From Tropicibacter naphthalenivorans (GTDB lineage Bacteria > Pseudomonadota > Alphaproteobacteria > Rhodobacterales > Rhodobacteraceae): DNA of 64,000 bases. Under the pieces are notes generated by a model that saw only the letters and a list, made by a program, of their open reading frames with translations, made no database searches and was not told where the DNA came from. Shown piece by piece: positions 49,955-59,252 of the stretch. The position numbers were made by a program, and so were the translations under genes. Location: the NCBI RefSeq assembly GCF_900176475.1, contig NZ_FWXX01000001.1, positions 834,087 to 898,086 of the forward strand, read 5' to 3'. Numbering within the stretch: the stretch's first letter is position 1; each line of letters opens with the position of its first letter.

Positions 49955-51145
49955 CTAATCCTTGCCTTCTCCGGTGAGTTTCAATGGGGGCCGCTGGTAG
50001 GGCATCAACCCGTCCTCTTCATAGGCGGCGACCATACGGCGACGGTGCTGTTCGTTTTCCGCAATCATTTTCTGAGCTACCTGTTCCATCTCGGGCGTCA
50101 GTTCAGTCGCCATAATCTGGCGATATTGCTCTTCCACCTGCTGACCGACTCCGACGAAAGAAAAGTCGCTGTGGTAGCCTTTCTTGAAAACATAGCTTAG
50201 CAGCCGCCACGATGCGGGCGGGAGGCGTTTGCCCGAGAGATGCTGCCGAAACAGCCACAAGACCAAATCAGCGATCTGAATTCCGGCGCTGTCGTCCGAA
50301 GCGGAAACCTCAAAAGTAGACCCCGCCACCTTCTGAAACACAATGGTTTCGCCGGGTCGATGGATCGGTTCGTCGGTAGCGGTAGAGAACATCTTATGCC
50401 ACTCAGCGAGCGACCCCTCGAATTGAGACTGACGATCATGGACAATCTTCTTCAAGGGCCGGCGCCAGCGTTTCGAGAACCCCTCCAAACCGTCGAGGAG
50501 ATTTGCGAAAGCAACCATGTTGGGCATGTGGCCATTATTGGCCTGCCGTCCCGCGATGAAGATGTCGAGTGCCTCTGGATGATCGCGAGACCATGTTAGC
50601 GTCTCCGTGACAACTTCACGTGAGCGTGCATCTCCTAAAGTTGGTACCTGCGCCAAAAGAGCGTCGCAGATAGCAGGAATTTTCTGGCGGGCGGTCTTTT
50701 CATTCCGCGCCATCAACATATCCCAGAAGTCGCGGGCAATCTGCTCAGTGATCAAGGTTGCAACTTTGAAGCAAAGGATCATCTTCAGAGGTTTGACGTT
50801 ATACGCCAACCATGAGGCAGCTGGGTTCTCGCCTGAATCGAAAAAGACATCGTAGACCTTGGTTGCCAGTAGGTATCGCTTCTCAACACGAGATACGAAG
50901 AAGCGGGCATCGACCTTCTTGAGTAGGCTCAGGATGTCGTCCGCAGCCTTCTCGATTGGCCCCATTCCAACTACGGAGGCATGTAGGGCCGGGACGCCTG
51001 CTCGCATAGAAATTGACTGGAGCGTCTTTCCATGCAGGACGTCGAAATTTGTTTTCGTGATCAATGCAGCCGTGAAAAATTCAGGCTGTTCCGGGTCAAA
51101 TATATTTTTTCCGGTGTTACCAGTTTCATCCACGTACGCGAACAT
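49955..51145 (-). CDS. DUF3800 domain-containing protein
   Basis: The 396-residue protein starts MFAYVDETGNTGKN, the first acidic motif of the DUF3800 RNase H-like fold, and carries the late DSAGIQIADLVLWLFRQH motif with the further acidic residues. The family is common in defence islands and mobile elements, and may act as a nuclease. The C-terminal about 80 residues are charged and helical. It stands upstream of the ABC-3C operon on the same strand but 324 bp away, so it is probably a separate unit. Confidence 0.82.
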   Translation of the reverse strand: MFAYVDETGNTGKNIFDPEQPEFFTAALITKTNFDVLHGKTLQSISMRAGVPALHASVVGMGPIEKAADDILSLLKKVDARFFVSRVEKRYLLATKVYDVFFDSGENPAASWLAYNVKPLKMILCFKVATLITEQIARDFWDMLMARNEKTARQKIPAICDALLAQVPTLGDARSREVVTETLTWSRDHPEALDIFIAGRQANNGHMPNMVAFANLLDGLEGFSKRWRRPLKKIVHDRQSQFEGSLAEWHKMFSTATDEPIHRPGETIVFQKVAGSTFEVSASDDSAGIQIADLVLWLFRQHLSGKRLPPASWRLLSYVFKKGYHSDFSFVGVGQQVEEQYRQIMATELTPEMEQVAQKMIAENEQHRRRMVAAYEEDGLMPYQRPPLKLTGEGKD

Positions 51146-51867
51146 TTTTCAACTATTGTTTTCTAGTTCCGAGTTGCGTCTTCTTAAAAGTATATGGCTC
51201 CTTTGATGATGACGGGCAACATGAACGGGATCGCGTGTGAACCTGCAGTTGAAGAGCGAACCCGCTTTCAACCTTTTCATCAGCGTCGTCCGCGCCATCG
51301 ACGAACGACAGCGCAGTCCGCACTGCGGAGCTCTGCAGGAAGAAGATGCTGCAAGTTGCCGCGAAGGACCGGTTCGGGAAAGCTGCGGCGCGGCGATGGC
51401 CAGCCTCGTGAATGTCCGGAGAGGGCCGTTCGCGACGCAGAGCGCCCGGAGTGCCGTGCCGCGTTCCCTTCGCTTCTCTTGGGTGCAGCCTGATTAAAAG
51501 GTCGGCGCGGCGGAGGCATAAGTCAAGCCGGACATTCATAGTTGCCTTGGTATCGGGCGCCGATCTTTGCCGCGGAGACCGCGCACTGAGCCGACATCTT
51601 CGGCCAACTATGTCGATACAATTCGAACGACCCCAATGCGAAAGCCGGAAAAATCCAAGGCATCTAGCCATATGCCGTCGCAGGAATGCGGGTTTCGAAA
51701 TTCGGCACTGCCAAGTTTTTCGCAGTGATTTCATTTCCTTGTCGTTAAGCACCGGCCCGTCATCACGATATCGGGCCATGAGCCCATCCAAGTAAACCCA
51801 GCATTCTCGACCCTCGGCGCAGAGCTCTGCCGCCGTCCCTGTCGGAATGCGCTGAAAGGAAATCGAA
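51146..51867. other. Gene-free stretch of about 720 bp
   Basis: I found no recognisable gene. A minus-strand open frame spans most of it but has no family match and poor features. A block around 51700-51740 resembles one around 59900-59945: both contain an AT-rich TTTTTCGCAG next to CGGCACTGC. Confidence 0.5.
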
Positions 51868-52377
51868 ATGGCATCTGAAGAACACGCGCGCCGCACCCTC
51901 AACCGTTTCATCACCAGCTTCAACGCGGCCCTGGCTGGGCCGCCCACCGACCCGCTGGATCCAGAGGTCGCGCATATCGAGCTTTGGGCAACCGCTGTGG
52001 TCGGGTCGAACCTGGTCCTTGCCGGTTGGACAGAGCGTCATCCGGTCTTTGGAGAGACCAAGGTCTGGACCTCGCGGTTGATCCACATCACGGCTGACCA
52101 AAAATGGGCGAGGACCGCGAGCCGCTGGTACAGCCTCGGAAAACCGTTCTCGGCGGAAATGGAAGAACTCTTCCCCGGCGCCCAGCACCTTGAAGCTGCC
52201 ATTTCCTCATCTCCGGACTTCGTCACGGTCCCGATGGAGGTGGCCGTCCGCGCGATGGCGGACTTCCCCAACCTGATGACGAAACTCGCCGCAGGCAGTG
52301 CCTGCAAGGATCTTGTCCCGCAGTTCGAGGAAATCGAAGCAAAGTGGCCGCCGACGGATGGAGTCGCAAGGCATTGA
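51868..52377 (+). CDS. DUF6634-type protein
   Basis: The 169-residue protein contains LVLAGWTERHPVFGETKVWTSRLIHI and KWARTASRWYSLG, which match the core I recall for DUF6634 (G-x-HP..., TS-x-L, WART-x-SR-x-Y-x-LG). It starts at ATG 51868 after GAAAGGAAATCGAA. It is the gene before tnsA, separated by 329 bp. Function is unknown; position suggests an accessory gene of the transposon. Confidence 0.6.
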   Translation: MASEEHARRTLNRFITSFNAALAGPPTDPLDPEVAHIELWATAVVGSNLVLAGWTERHPVFGETKVWTSRLIHITADQKWARTASRWYSLGKPFSAEMEELFPGAQHLEAAISSSPDFVTVPMEVAVRAMADFPNLMTKLAAGSACKDLVPQFEEIEAKWPPTDGVARH

Positions 52378-52706
52378 AATAATTTCGAAATGACCGGACC
52401 GAAAATGCTGGCGAGGAAAAATGTGGTCTCCCGCCAATTTTTTTCTGCGAACTTTCAGTACCTCCTCATAGCTCTGATCGTACCGGCGCCGAGGGGTGCC
52501 CAACGACAGAAAGGAAGGACCATACGCCCATGACAACCGGCTGATCGCTAAATCGGCCATCGGCATTCCGCCACTGCCTGACGAGGTTTGAACACACGCT
52601 CAGCGCCACGACCTCAGGCATTCCAACATCACTCGCAAGCTCGGCTCCCGCCTGAATCCAGCGATTCAGGCGACGGGATCGGCTTGTCCAAAGAAACGAG
52701 AAAATC
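52378..52706. other. Leader region upstream of tnsA
   Basis: The 329 bp hold no gene. The segment ACTTTCAGTACCTCC (near 52452) resembles ACTTTCAATGCCTCC upstream of tnsC (near 60171). This hints at a shared regulatory or leader element for the two transposition operons. Confidence 0.4.
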
Positions 52707-53384
52707 ATGTTCGACGAAAACTACTTCCGCAGCCGCGCCGTCCGGAAGATCTCCAAGAGTTCCAAGTTTCACTTCGTTGGCACGCTGACGTTCATCCGCC
52801 GTGACGGCAAGTCACAGGAAGTCGGCTTTGGCAGCCTGCTTGAGCACGATGCAGCCATGTGCTGCATCTATCGCCCCGATTTCCTCGACCTTGAGGAGCA
52901 GCTGGACAAGATCATGGTCCGCAAGACCGGCACCGTGGCAACGCCGTACTGGTTCGACTACCGTCTGACCCTGTTGAGCGGGAAGCGCATTGCGCTCTCC
53001 GTCAAATACGCGAAAAAGGCCAGCACGCTGGAGTACCAGAGGACCATGGAAGCCGTGCGCGCCGTTGCCGTGTCCGAAATCGCTGATCAGGTGAACACGA
53101 TCTCGGAGCGCAACATCAGCCCGACCCTCCTCGCCAATTGCAAGGTCTTCCACGCGGCACGTTTCCCGGACGAGGTGCTGGATGACCGCGTCAAAGAGGC
53201 CCTGACCCAGCTGGATCGTCCCATGGCAATTCATGAGGCTCTGGAGCAGGCGGGCATCGGCCCGGAGGGGTTCTGGAGTGCGGTGCGTGCAATCCGCTGG
53301 GGCGATGTCGAGGTCATCTCCCACGGTATCATCGACGAGCATGCCGTCATCCGACCGCTCAACGCAATCGTGGAGGCCGCATAA
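52707..53384 (+). CDS. tnsA: TnsA-like transposon endonuclease
   Basis: TnsA nicks the 5' strands during Tn7 excision and so makes transposition cut-and-paste. The 225-residue product has a PD-(D/E)xK-like arrangement: Glu46 (FGSLLEHDAA), Asp84 (PYWFDYRLTLLSG) and Lys100 (ALSVKY). The residue two before the lysine is Ser98, where Tn7 TnsA has Gln, so activity should be verified. A C-terminal helical, winged-helix-like part follows. Its stop overlaps the tnsB start by one base (TAATG). Confidence 0.75.
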   Translation: MFDENYFRSRAVRKISKSSKFHFVGTLTFIRRDGKSQEVGFGSLLEHDAAMCCIYRPDFLDLEEQLDKIMVRKTGTVATPYWFDYRLTLLSGKRIALSVKYAKKASTLEYQRTMEAVRAVAVSEIADQVNTISERNISPTLLANCKVFHAARFPDEVLDDRVKEALTQLDRPMAIHEALEQAGIGPEGFWSAVRAIRWGDVEVISHGIIDEHAVIRPLNAIVEAA

Positions 53385-55705
53385 TGCCGGTTCGTGTGAT
53401 CAACGAAGAGAACTTTGACATCAGCTTCCTCGAAGTCGGCTGTGTCATCCGCAAGGGCACGCGCAACGGCAAGGCCACCGAAATGCGCGACAACGGTGTC
53501 GTGGTCGACTGGGAGGAGTGGACGCACCCGCTGACTTGCGCAGTGCTCGATGCCGGGCCTGCTCTCTACAAGAAAGAGGTGATCCATCAGGATCACCTTT
53601 ACGGCCAGCTTGAGGTGATCAGCCGCCCGATGTCCTTCGTGCGGTCCCGCTCCATCACCGAGGTTCAGCGCGATGAGCGCAATCACATTGAGATCGAGCG
53701 CATGCTTGTCCGCAAAGCCTGTGTCCTGGCCAGCGAAGAACTGATTGCCGAGGGCGAAATGCGCGGGACGCGCGCGGAGCATGAACGCAACTCGCTGCTG
53801 CTGGTGCATCGCGCGCACATCATCCATGTGCGCATTGCCGAAGAGGCGCAGGGGGGCAACCGCCCCCATCCGATCCTGTCTTCGTCCAGCAAGGCGCTGT
53901 ATGGCTCCCAGACCATGCTGGAACCCTATAAATTCTCACTCAAGGGTGCGAATGCAAAACGAACGCGTGACGAAACAAAGCTTGGCGCATCTATCTATAA
54001 ATGGGTGGCCATGTATCGCGACGAAGGAGAGGAGGGACTGTATGACGACTACCGTAACTGCGGCGCAAACTCCGGTCACACCGACGAACTTCGGGATTTC
54101 GTCACGAAAGTCCTGATGGAGCTCGAAGATCAAGAGCGCCAGTCGCCGGAAAATCTGCGAGACAGCGTCAACGCTGCGATTCTGAAGGAAAATCTTGATC
54201 GACAGGCGCAGGGTCCCAACGAAAAGCTGCTGCCTCTTCGTGTCAGCAAGGATTTCGTGCAGACGCAACGCGTGCTTCTTGGGTACGTCAACCGTGGCAT
54301 CCGCAACCGGGGCTATGACGTGGCTTACCGCGACATGCATGCAGGCGGCCTGGGGATCCTCACCTCGCGCGCCCTCGAACGGGTCGAGATCGACGAGTAC
54401 ACCATCGACCTGCAACTCCTGATGAAAATCAGCGGTGCGTTTGATTACCTGTCGCCCAAAGAAGCAAAAGCCATGGGTCTGGATGGCACGGCACAGCGCG
54501 TCAAGATTTCCGCCGCGATCGATGTCCATACCCGCTGCCTGCTGGCCCTGCTCGTCGTCCCGGAAGGCACCGTGAACTCCCTGGCTCTGACCCTGGAGAT
54601 GGTCTACTCGGACAAGTCCGATATCTCCGACGCCATGGGATGCACGTACAAGTGGTTGGAATACGGCGCGCCCGAGCTGATCGCTGTCGATCGCGGGGCC
54701 GCCTATATCACTGACCCAGCCTACCACATCTTGAACTCGCTCGGGATCACCAACATGGGGGGCCCTGCGGGAAAACCCTGGCTGAAACCGTTCATCGAAA
54801 GAGTGTTCAGGACCATGCACGAAAAGCTCCTCGCCCGGTTCTCGGGCAGGACCTTCGGTGACGCGGTCAAGCGCGGTGAGAACGACTCCCAAGGACGGGC
54901 CACCTTGGAACTGGCGGAATTCCTCAAGTGGATGGTGCGGTGGGCTGTCGACGACTACCACAACACGCGCCACAATGCCCTGGGAACAACACCGCGCGAA
55001 GCCTGGCAGGAGGCGACCCGTTACAAGCGCCCTCGCACCCTGACCAACAAGGAAATGCGCCAGGCCTTCGGCGAGATCGTCCAGCGCCGTCTGGGACCGT
55101 CGGGTCTGGTCATCGACAACATCAAGTACCAGTCGGACAAGCTGATCGACATCTGGAAAAGCGAGGGGCACCAGCTGATCGAAACCCGCCGTTGGAGCGG
55201 CAACATCGGCACCATCGATATCCGCAAGGTCAGCGACAACGGTAAGGGCAAATGGGAGACGGCTGTCGTGTGTGATCCGGATTGGCTCGAAAAGACCGCC
55301 TTCGACGTCCGTGTCTGGAACGAGGGGCGCCGGAAGATCAACCCCGAGGCAGAACAGACGCGCCTGTTGGAGATCTGGCAGCGGGATCAGCGGTCCTGGG
55401 AGCTGAAGGCCCAGTCCAAGCTGTTTGCGCAGCCGCGCAGCGCGACGACCGGCAAGGAAATGACCGACGAGCACATCGACACCTACACCGACACGGCAGA
55501 GCGCCGTTACGCGAAGGCGAAACTCGGGATCTTCTGGCTGATGTCGTGGAGGGCGATGCCACCCCTACGCCACCCCGTCGCGAAGCCCAGCCCTACACCC
55601 CGCCAGACACCGATTTCCTCGACGACGACGGCGTCCTGGAGTGATCTGGGAGCGAGACATGAAAACGCCGCCCCTCGTGGGCGACGTTCTTGTTTTCGAT
55701 CATAG
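53384..55705 (+). CDS. tnsB: TnsB/TniA-type DDE transposase
   Basis: The 773-residue protein is the strand-transfer transposase. An N-terminal DNA-binding half with helix-turn-helix character (about 180-320) is followed by the rve/RNase H core with Asp337 (RVEIDEYT), Asp436 (LIAVDRGAAY) and Glu472 (KPFIERVFRTMHEKL). The second Asp and the Glu are 35 residues apart, the canonical DD35E spacing. A Mu-type C-terminal beta-barrel follows. It should bind the repeated AAGTT(T/C)GTCCC sites at both ends. It is coupled to tnsA. Confidence 0.9.
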   Translation: MPVRVINEENFDISFLEVGCVIRKGTRNGKATEMRDNGVVVDWEEWTHPLTCAVLDAGPALYKKEVIHQDHLYGQLEVISRPMSFVRSRSITEVQRDERNHIEIERMLVRKACVLASEELIAEGEMRGTRAEHERNSLLLVHRAHIIHVRIAEEAQGGNRPHPILSSSSKALYGSQTMLEPYKFSLKGANAKRTRDETKLGASIYKWVAMYRDEGEEGLYDDYRNCGANSGHTDELRDFVTKVLMELEDQERQSPENLRDSVNAAILKENLDRQAQGPNEKLLPLRVSKDFVQTQRVLLGYVNRGIRNRGYDVAYRDMHAGGLGILTSRALERVEIDEYTIDLQLLMKISGAFDYLSPKEAKAMGLDGTAQRVKISAAIDVHTRCLLALLVVPEGTVNSLALTLEMVYSDKSDISDAMGCTYKWLEYGAPELIAVDRGAAYITDPAYHILNSLGITNMGGPAGKPWLKPFIERVFRTMHEKLLARFSGRTFGDAVKRGENDSQGRATLELAEFLKWMVRWAVDDYHNTRHNALGTTPREAWQEATRYKRPRTLTNKEMRQAFGEIVQRRLGPSGLVIDNIKYQSDKLIDIWKSEGHQLIETRRWSGNIGTIDIRKVSDNGKGKWETAVVCDPDWLEKTAFDVRVWNEGRRKINPEAEQTRLLEIWQRDQRSWELKAQSKLFAQPRSATTGKEMTDEHIDTYTDTAERRYAKAKLGIFWLMSWRAMPPLRHPVAKPSPTPRQTPISSTTTASWSDLGARHENAAPRGRRSCFRS

Positions 55706-55730
55706 TTCTTCATGCAACCTGCCCCGTCGG

Positions 55731-55759
55731 GTCATAACTTGTACGGTGCAAGTTATGAC
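55731..55759. promoter_or_regulatory. Perfect 11-bp palindrome after tnsB
   Basis: GTCATAACTTG (55731-55741) and CAAGTTATGAC (55749-55759) flank a seven-base spacer. It lies in the gap between tnsB and the unknown gene at 55906. A dimeric repressor or activator site is the simplest reading; a T run is absent, so it is not a classical terminator. Confidence 0.5.
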
Positions 55760-55905
55760 AATGATTACAATTGCTTGAATCAAAAAATGCCGCTGACATA
55801 TGCCTTCAAATCTATGGGAAAAGACATCCCCGGAAGCCTGTCGTTCGAAACGTCTGCACTGAAGTCGGACCTCGAGCACCGCATCATGATGAAGGATATT
55901 GAGCC

Positions 55906-56589
55906 ATGGAATGCCCTCCCATCGACATCTGGCTGAGCGAGCGCCGCAGCTACCTTCACGACGTCAAATCAGGGCGTTATGCCTACGCTGCCGACATGGA
56001 TACCTGGGAGGCGACCCAGGAGTCACGGCTTTGGGTGGATCAGCTGGTCATGCCAAAGACACGGCGGGAGGTTTCCGTTGCGCACATCGACAGCGTCTTC
56101 GATGCCATGATGGACAGGTTCCAGTCCGAGCGCGACACGGTCGCTGCCATCCATCGCCTTGTCCGAGGCCACGTCGAAGGAATTGCGAATGACCCCGGTT
56201 ATGAGGGTCCGGCATTCCCGAACCTGATGCTGTCGGGTGCGCTAGCCAGCGAATTTGCAGAAGTCTTGGCCGATGCGCTGACACCAGAAGACGTCACGAC
56301 GATCGACCCTTCAACAGACGGGGGTTTTCCCCTGAGCGACAGCCTTCTCCGCGGCCTCGCCAAGTCGCCTCATGCGCAGGTCATTGCCCTGACGAAGCCG
56401 CTCTCTGAAACAGGTGCGGAAACACTGGAAATTCAGTTTTTCGATCTGTGTGAAACAGTTCCCATGTTCGTCGAGCCCTTCGATGTGGATATTTCACATG
56501 TCAGCTGGTTCTGCGTGCTCGACGCCGCCGTGGAAGATATGCCGGATGCGCTGAAGTCGGTGTGCCATCAGTTTCGGCTCGGTGGATAG
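55906..56589 (+). CDS. Hypothetical protein of the transposon
   Basis: The 227-residue protein (MECPPIDIWLSERRSYLHDV) is soluble, with a helical first half (REVSVAHIDSVFDAMMDRFQSERDTVAAIHRLVRGHVEGIA) and a mixed second half ending ALKSVCHQFRLGG. I recognise no domain. Codon use resembles tnsA and tnsB rather than the AT-rich cargo, which suggests long residence with the transposition genes. It lies between tnsB and the cargo that separates tnsB from tnsC. Confidence 0.6.
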   Translation: MECPPIDIWLSERRSYLHDVKSGRYAYAADMDTWEATQESRLWVDQLVMPKTRREVSVAHIDSVFDAMMDRFQSERDTVAAIHRLVRGHVEGIANDPGYEGPAFPNLMLSGALASEFAEVLADALTPEDVTTIDPSTDGGFPLSDSLLRGLAKSPHAQVIALTKPLSETGAETLEIQFFDLCETVPMFVEPFDVDISHVSWFCVLDAAVEDMPDALKSVCHQFRLGG

Positions 56590-57329
56590 GAGGTGAAGTT
56601 CTCCGTCGACTTGCCGGTCCGAGGTGCGGAAGCGCGAGGTCGACGGGGAACGTTCCCCAATCAACGTCGGCGCCCCGGAGTGACGGCTTCGGAACTGGAC
56701 TGCGCGTTGTCTGCAGACCTCGCCGATGAGGTTCAGTCTTGTGCCTGGATCAATGTTGAGGCGCTTTCAAGCCAGGCTCTCTATCTGAGACCATCCGATC
56801 TGGGGAGCTCCGGTCGGTAAATGACTGGGTCAAAAGCGCCGTCGTCACAGGTGTCACGGTCTCCTTGTGCGATGGCGCTGCTCTCGGCGTATTGATAGCA
56901 CACGCGCACCAGATCGCCAAAATCAGACATTGCGCAGCCCTTAACCATCGAAAATGGCCATCCTCGGCACTGTTTTCTGCCTATATCTGCCCTGGTCTGC
57001 CACTGTGTCCCACGAATTGGTCTTGGAGCGCAAACTTGTACAAACCGGCACTTCACAGCGTAAGCGAACCTGCCACGTTTAATGACTGTCCCTGGCGAGA
57101 CATACGACACCAGGTAGAGCCAGAGCGAAGGGCCAACAGTGTGAATTCATGGCTCCCCGCACCAACGGCAGCTCTGCGCAGGAACTTGCCGTTCCGCATT
57201 GGGTATGCCACGGCCACTATGTCCGTCAACTCCGGCCCAAAGCAGCTTTTGACACCCGACCTGTTTGCTGCGGTACGGCTTCGTCGAAGTGGTCATCAAT
57301 GCAGTGTGTAGCAACTGCCCCGGCCGTTC
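56590..57329. other. Gene-free stretch of about 740 bp
   Basis: Short open frames occur on both strands, but none has a ribosome binding site together with a recognisable sequence. It looks like degraded DNA between transposition genes and cargo. Confidence 0.5.
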
Positions 57330-59252
57330 TCACCCAAACGTCAACGAGCCAACCACAATAGTCACCAACACAAAGCCAAAAATTTTCAGAACAAGAAACC
57401 ACCCCGTCAATTTTCCATTTGGAACGACGACGCTCTTATATTCGGCGCTGGTGTCAAGCAGCGGAATTGCGTTTTCCAGACTGTAGCGAAACCAAAACCA
57501 ATTGGACTTTTCTCGCGGCTTTCTCTCATAGACAACGCCAAGGAGCGTTCCTACCCCAACCAAACCGGCGAACCAAAAGATTGCATACCAGGGATAGACA
57601 CCGAATCCGACGATAAACTGGAGAGGCGTATCATAGGCCGCTCTGACGAAATAGCCCCAAAAACTCTTAGGGCGTGATTGGGCGCGATGCTTCATTTTCG
57701 CATACGATACTATGCGCGCAGCTTCATCGTTCCCGATGGTCCTAAAGTCTTCAGCAAGGTGTTCGTAGGGTTTGGGCGTGTATCTCGCTACATCTTCGTC
57801 GTTTTTCTCGGCCCAAGCGCGTCTACTGCCCTCAATCCATGCAATTCTATCGTTGATACTAGGCTCTTCGCAGGTCCCTTCCATGCAGTAGTCGTAAAAG
57901 TCGAATTTCTCGATGTCGGCGGTACGTAGGTCGACGGGTAGTGCGTTTCCGCTCTTGGTACGAAAGGCCTGAGGAAAATGCCCAGCCAACAGGTCAATTT
58001 TGGTTCGGTGAAGAGAGAGTGATGCGTCATCTGACCAGATGGGGAGCATCGTGTTTCGCTGTGCTTTGGTGATACCATCTTCAGGCATAACTTCGTCGCC
58101 TGCCGACTTTTCCACTGATTCGAAATCTCTGTCCTTATTGTTGGCCTCGCCATCTGGGGGGTGCGAAAAGTGGAGACCTTTAAGAATTGAAAAATCAAGA
58201 TTCAGCGAGCCGAATATCGCGGCAGATTCGTACAAACTGATATGTCCAATTTCAGAGGTTCCAAACCAAAGGTCATGAAACACACCACCATCAAGGTAGA
58301 TGATGCCTGAAACAACAACGCCACGTGAGTCCAATACCCCCTCAACCTGAGCTCTATGGAATCTAACATCGCGACCAACGCGCATCTCGCGGACATCTAC
58401 GTTGGATTCAAAAATTGTATCTTGCCCATAAAAGCCGCCCTCAGTATCAAATTGGAAAGCCGTAACATCTTCTTTGAAACGTGAGCGGGAAAATATCAAT
58501 CCAATTTTTGATCTTGCGTACCCCACACTGACTAAAGCTTCAAACATGCTGTCGCTAAGATCAATGCCAAATCCAGCACGCGCGTTTTTGGCATTGAACC
58601 TACCCGCTGCGGTCGAGTGGCGAAAGTTCAACCAACCTCCTACGTTGCTTCCTTCAAGGTTGGCTTCATCTTGGACTGTTGTATCGTTGATATTTAGGTT
58701 GCCCTTCAGTTCGAGCTGGAAAGCACTTAGTGATCCAATGACGGAGTTCTGGAGGCTAAATGAACCGTCAACGCGCGCGGAGGTGGCCGAAACATCGAGG
58801 CCGACACTAACATCGATAAACTCCCAGCTCCCCTTGATGGTCGAGTGATTGATGTTGATACTGTCAGCGTACGATTCGGACAGAAAGAGCGACTTCTGAA
58901 TCTGCGCGTAGCTCAAATCGAGGTGTTCAAAATACACGCCCCGCAAAGAGATATTTTGGAAAGGAATGGCATCACTGTACTTGCCATTTGCAAAGACGGC
59001 GCGCATAAAATTAGATGAGAGAGCTTTACTTTCCGTCACAACCACGATTGGGGGTTCAGCTTCCCCCTCATTCTCGATTACATTAAAAATTTCGCCTGCT
59101 TCTTCGAATCTTCCGGACTCGCACAAGGAACTCCAGACGATTTTTTCATCCGCAGTGAAGTTTTTTGGATAGGATGACGCGCAGTCGGCTGCAGCAGGCG
59201 CCCCAAAACATAGGAACAGAAATAGTGAAAAAACCTCAAATCTAAACTTCAT
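57330..59252 (-). CDS. Exported beta-helix-like protein with C-terminal membrane anchor
   Basis: The 640-residue protein has a signal peptide (MKFRFEVFSLFLFLCFGAPAAA). A long repeat region (about 80-380) resembles pentapeptide or right-handed beta-helix coils (LRGVYFEHLDLSYAQIQKSL, STIKGSWEFIDVSVGLDVSA). A charged domain and two or three C-terminal membrane helices follow (YPWYAIFWFAGLVGVGTLLGVVY, GWFLVLKIFGFVLVTIVVGSL). The tail resembles pentapeptide proteins ending in an ion-channel-like module. It is AT-rich and lies antisense between tnsB and tnsC. A role as a membrane effector is possible but unproven. Confidence 0.65.
   Translation of the reverse strand: MKFRFEVFSLFLFLCFGAPAAADCASSYPKNFTADEKIVWSSLCESGRFEEAGEIFNVIENEGEAEPPIVVVTESKALSSNFMRAVFANGKYSDAIPFQNISLRGVYFEHLDLSYAQIQKSLFLSESYADSININHSTIKGSWEFIDVSVGLDVSATSARVDGSFSLQNSVIGSLSAFQLELKGNLNINDTTVQDEANLEGSNVGGWLNFRHSTAAGRFNAKNARAGFGIDLSDSMFEALVSVGYARSKIGLIFSRSRFKEDVTAFQFDTEGGFYGQDTIFESNVDVREMRVGRDVRFHRAQVEGVLDSRGVVVSGIIYLDGGVFHDLWFGTSEIGHISLYESAAIFGSLNLDFSILKGLHFSHPPDGEANNKDRDFESVEKSAGDEVMPEDGITKAQRNTMLPIWSDDASLSLHRTKIDLLAGHFPQAFRTKSGNALPVDLRTADIEKFDFYDYCMEGTCEEPSINDRIAWIEGSRRAWAEKNDEDVARYTPKPYEHLAEDFRTIGNDEAARIVSYAKMKHRAQSRPKSFWGYFVRAAYDTPLQFIVGFGVYPWYAIFWFAGLVGVGTLLGVVYERKPREKSNWFWFRYSLENAIPLLDTSAEYKSVVVPNGKLTGWFLVLKIFGFVLVTIVVGSLTFG

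Noticed and set aside
51153..51947. Minus-strand frame of 264 codons inside the transposon
   Set aside because: No domain, odd composition rich in Arg/Ser/Cys, and overlap with the better supported 51868-52377 gene.
55712..55936. Short plus-strand frame after tnsB
   Set aside because: It runs through the perfect palindrome, lacks a ribosome binding site and overlaps the start of the 227-aa gene.
56593..57361. Several short frames on both strands
   Set aside because: No ribosome binding site plus recognisable sequence together; treated as non-coding.
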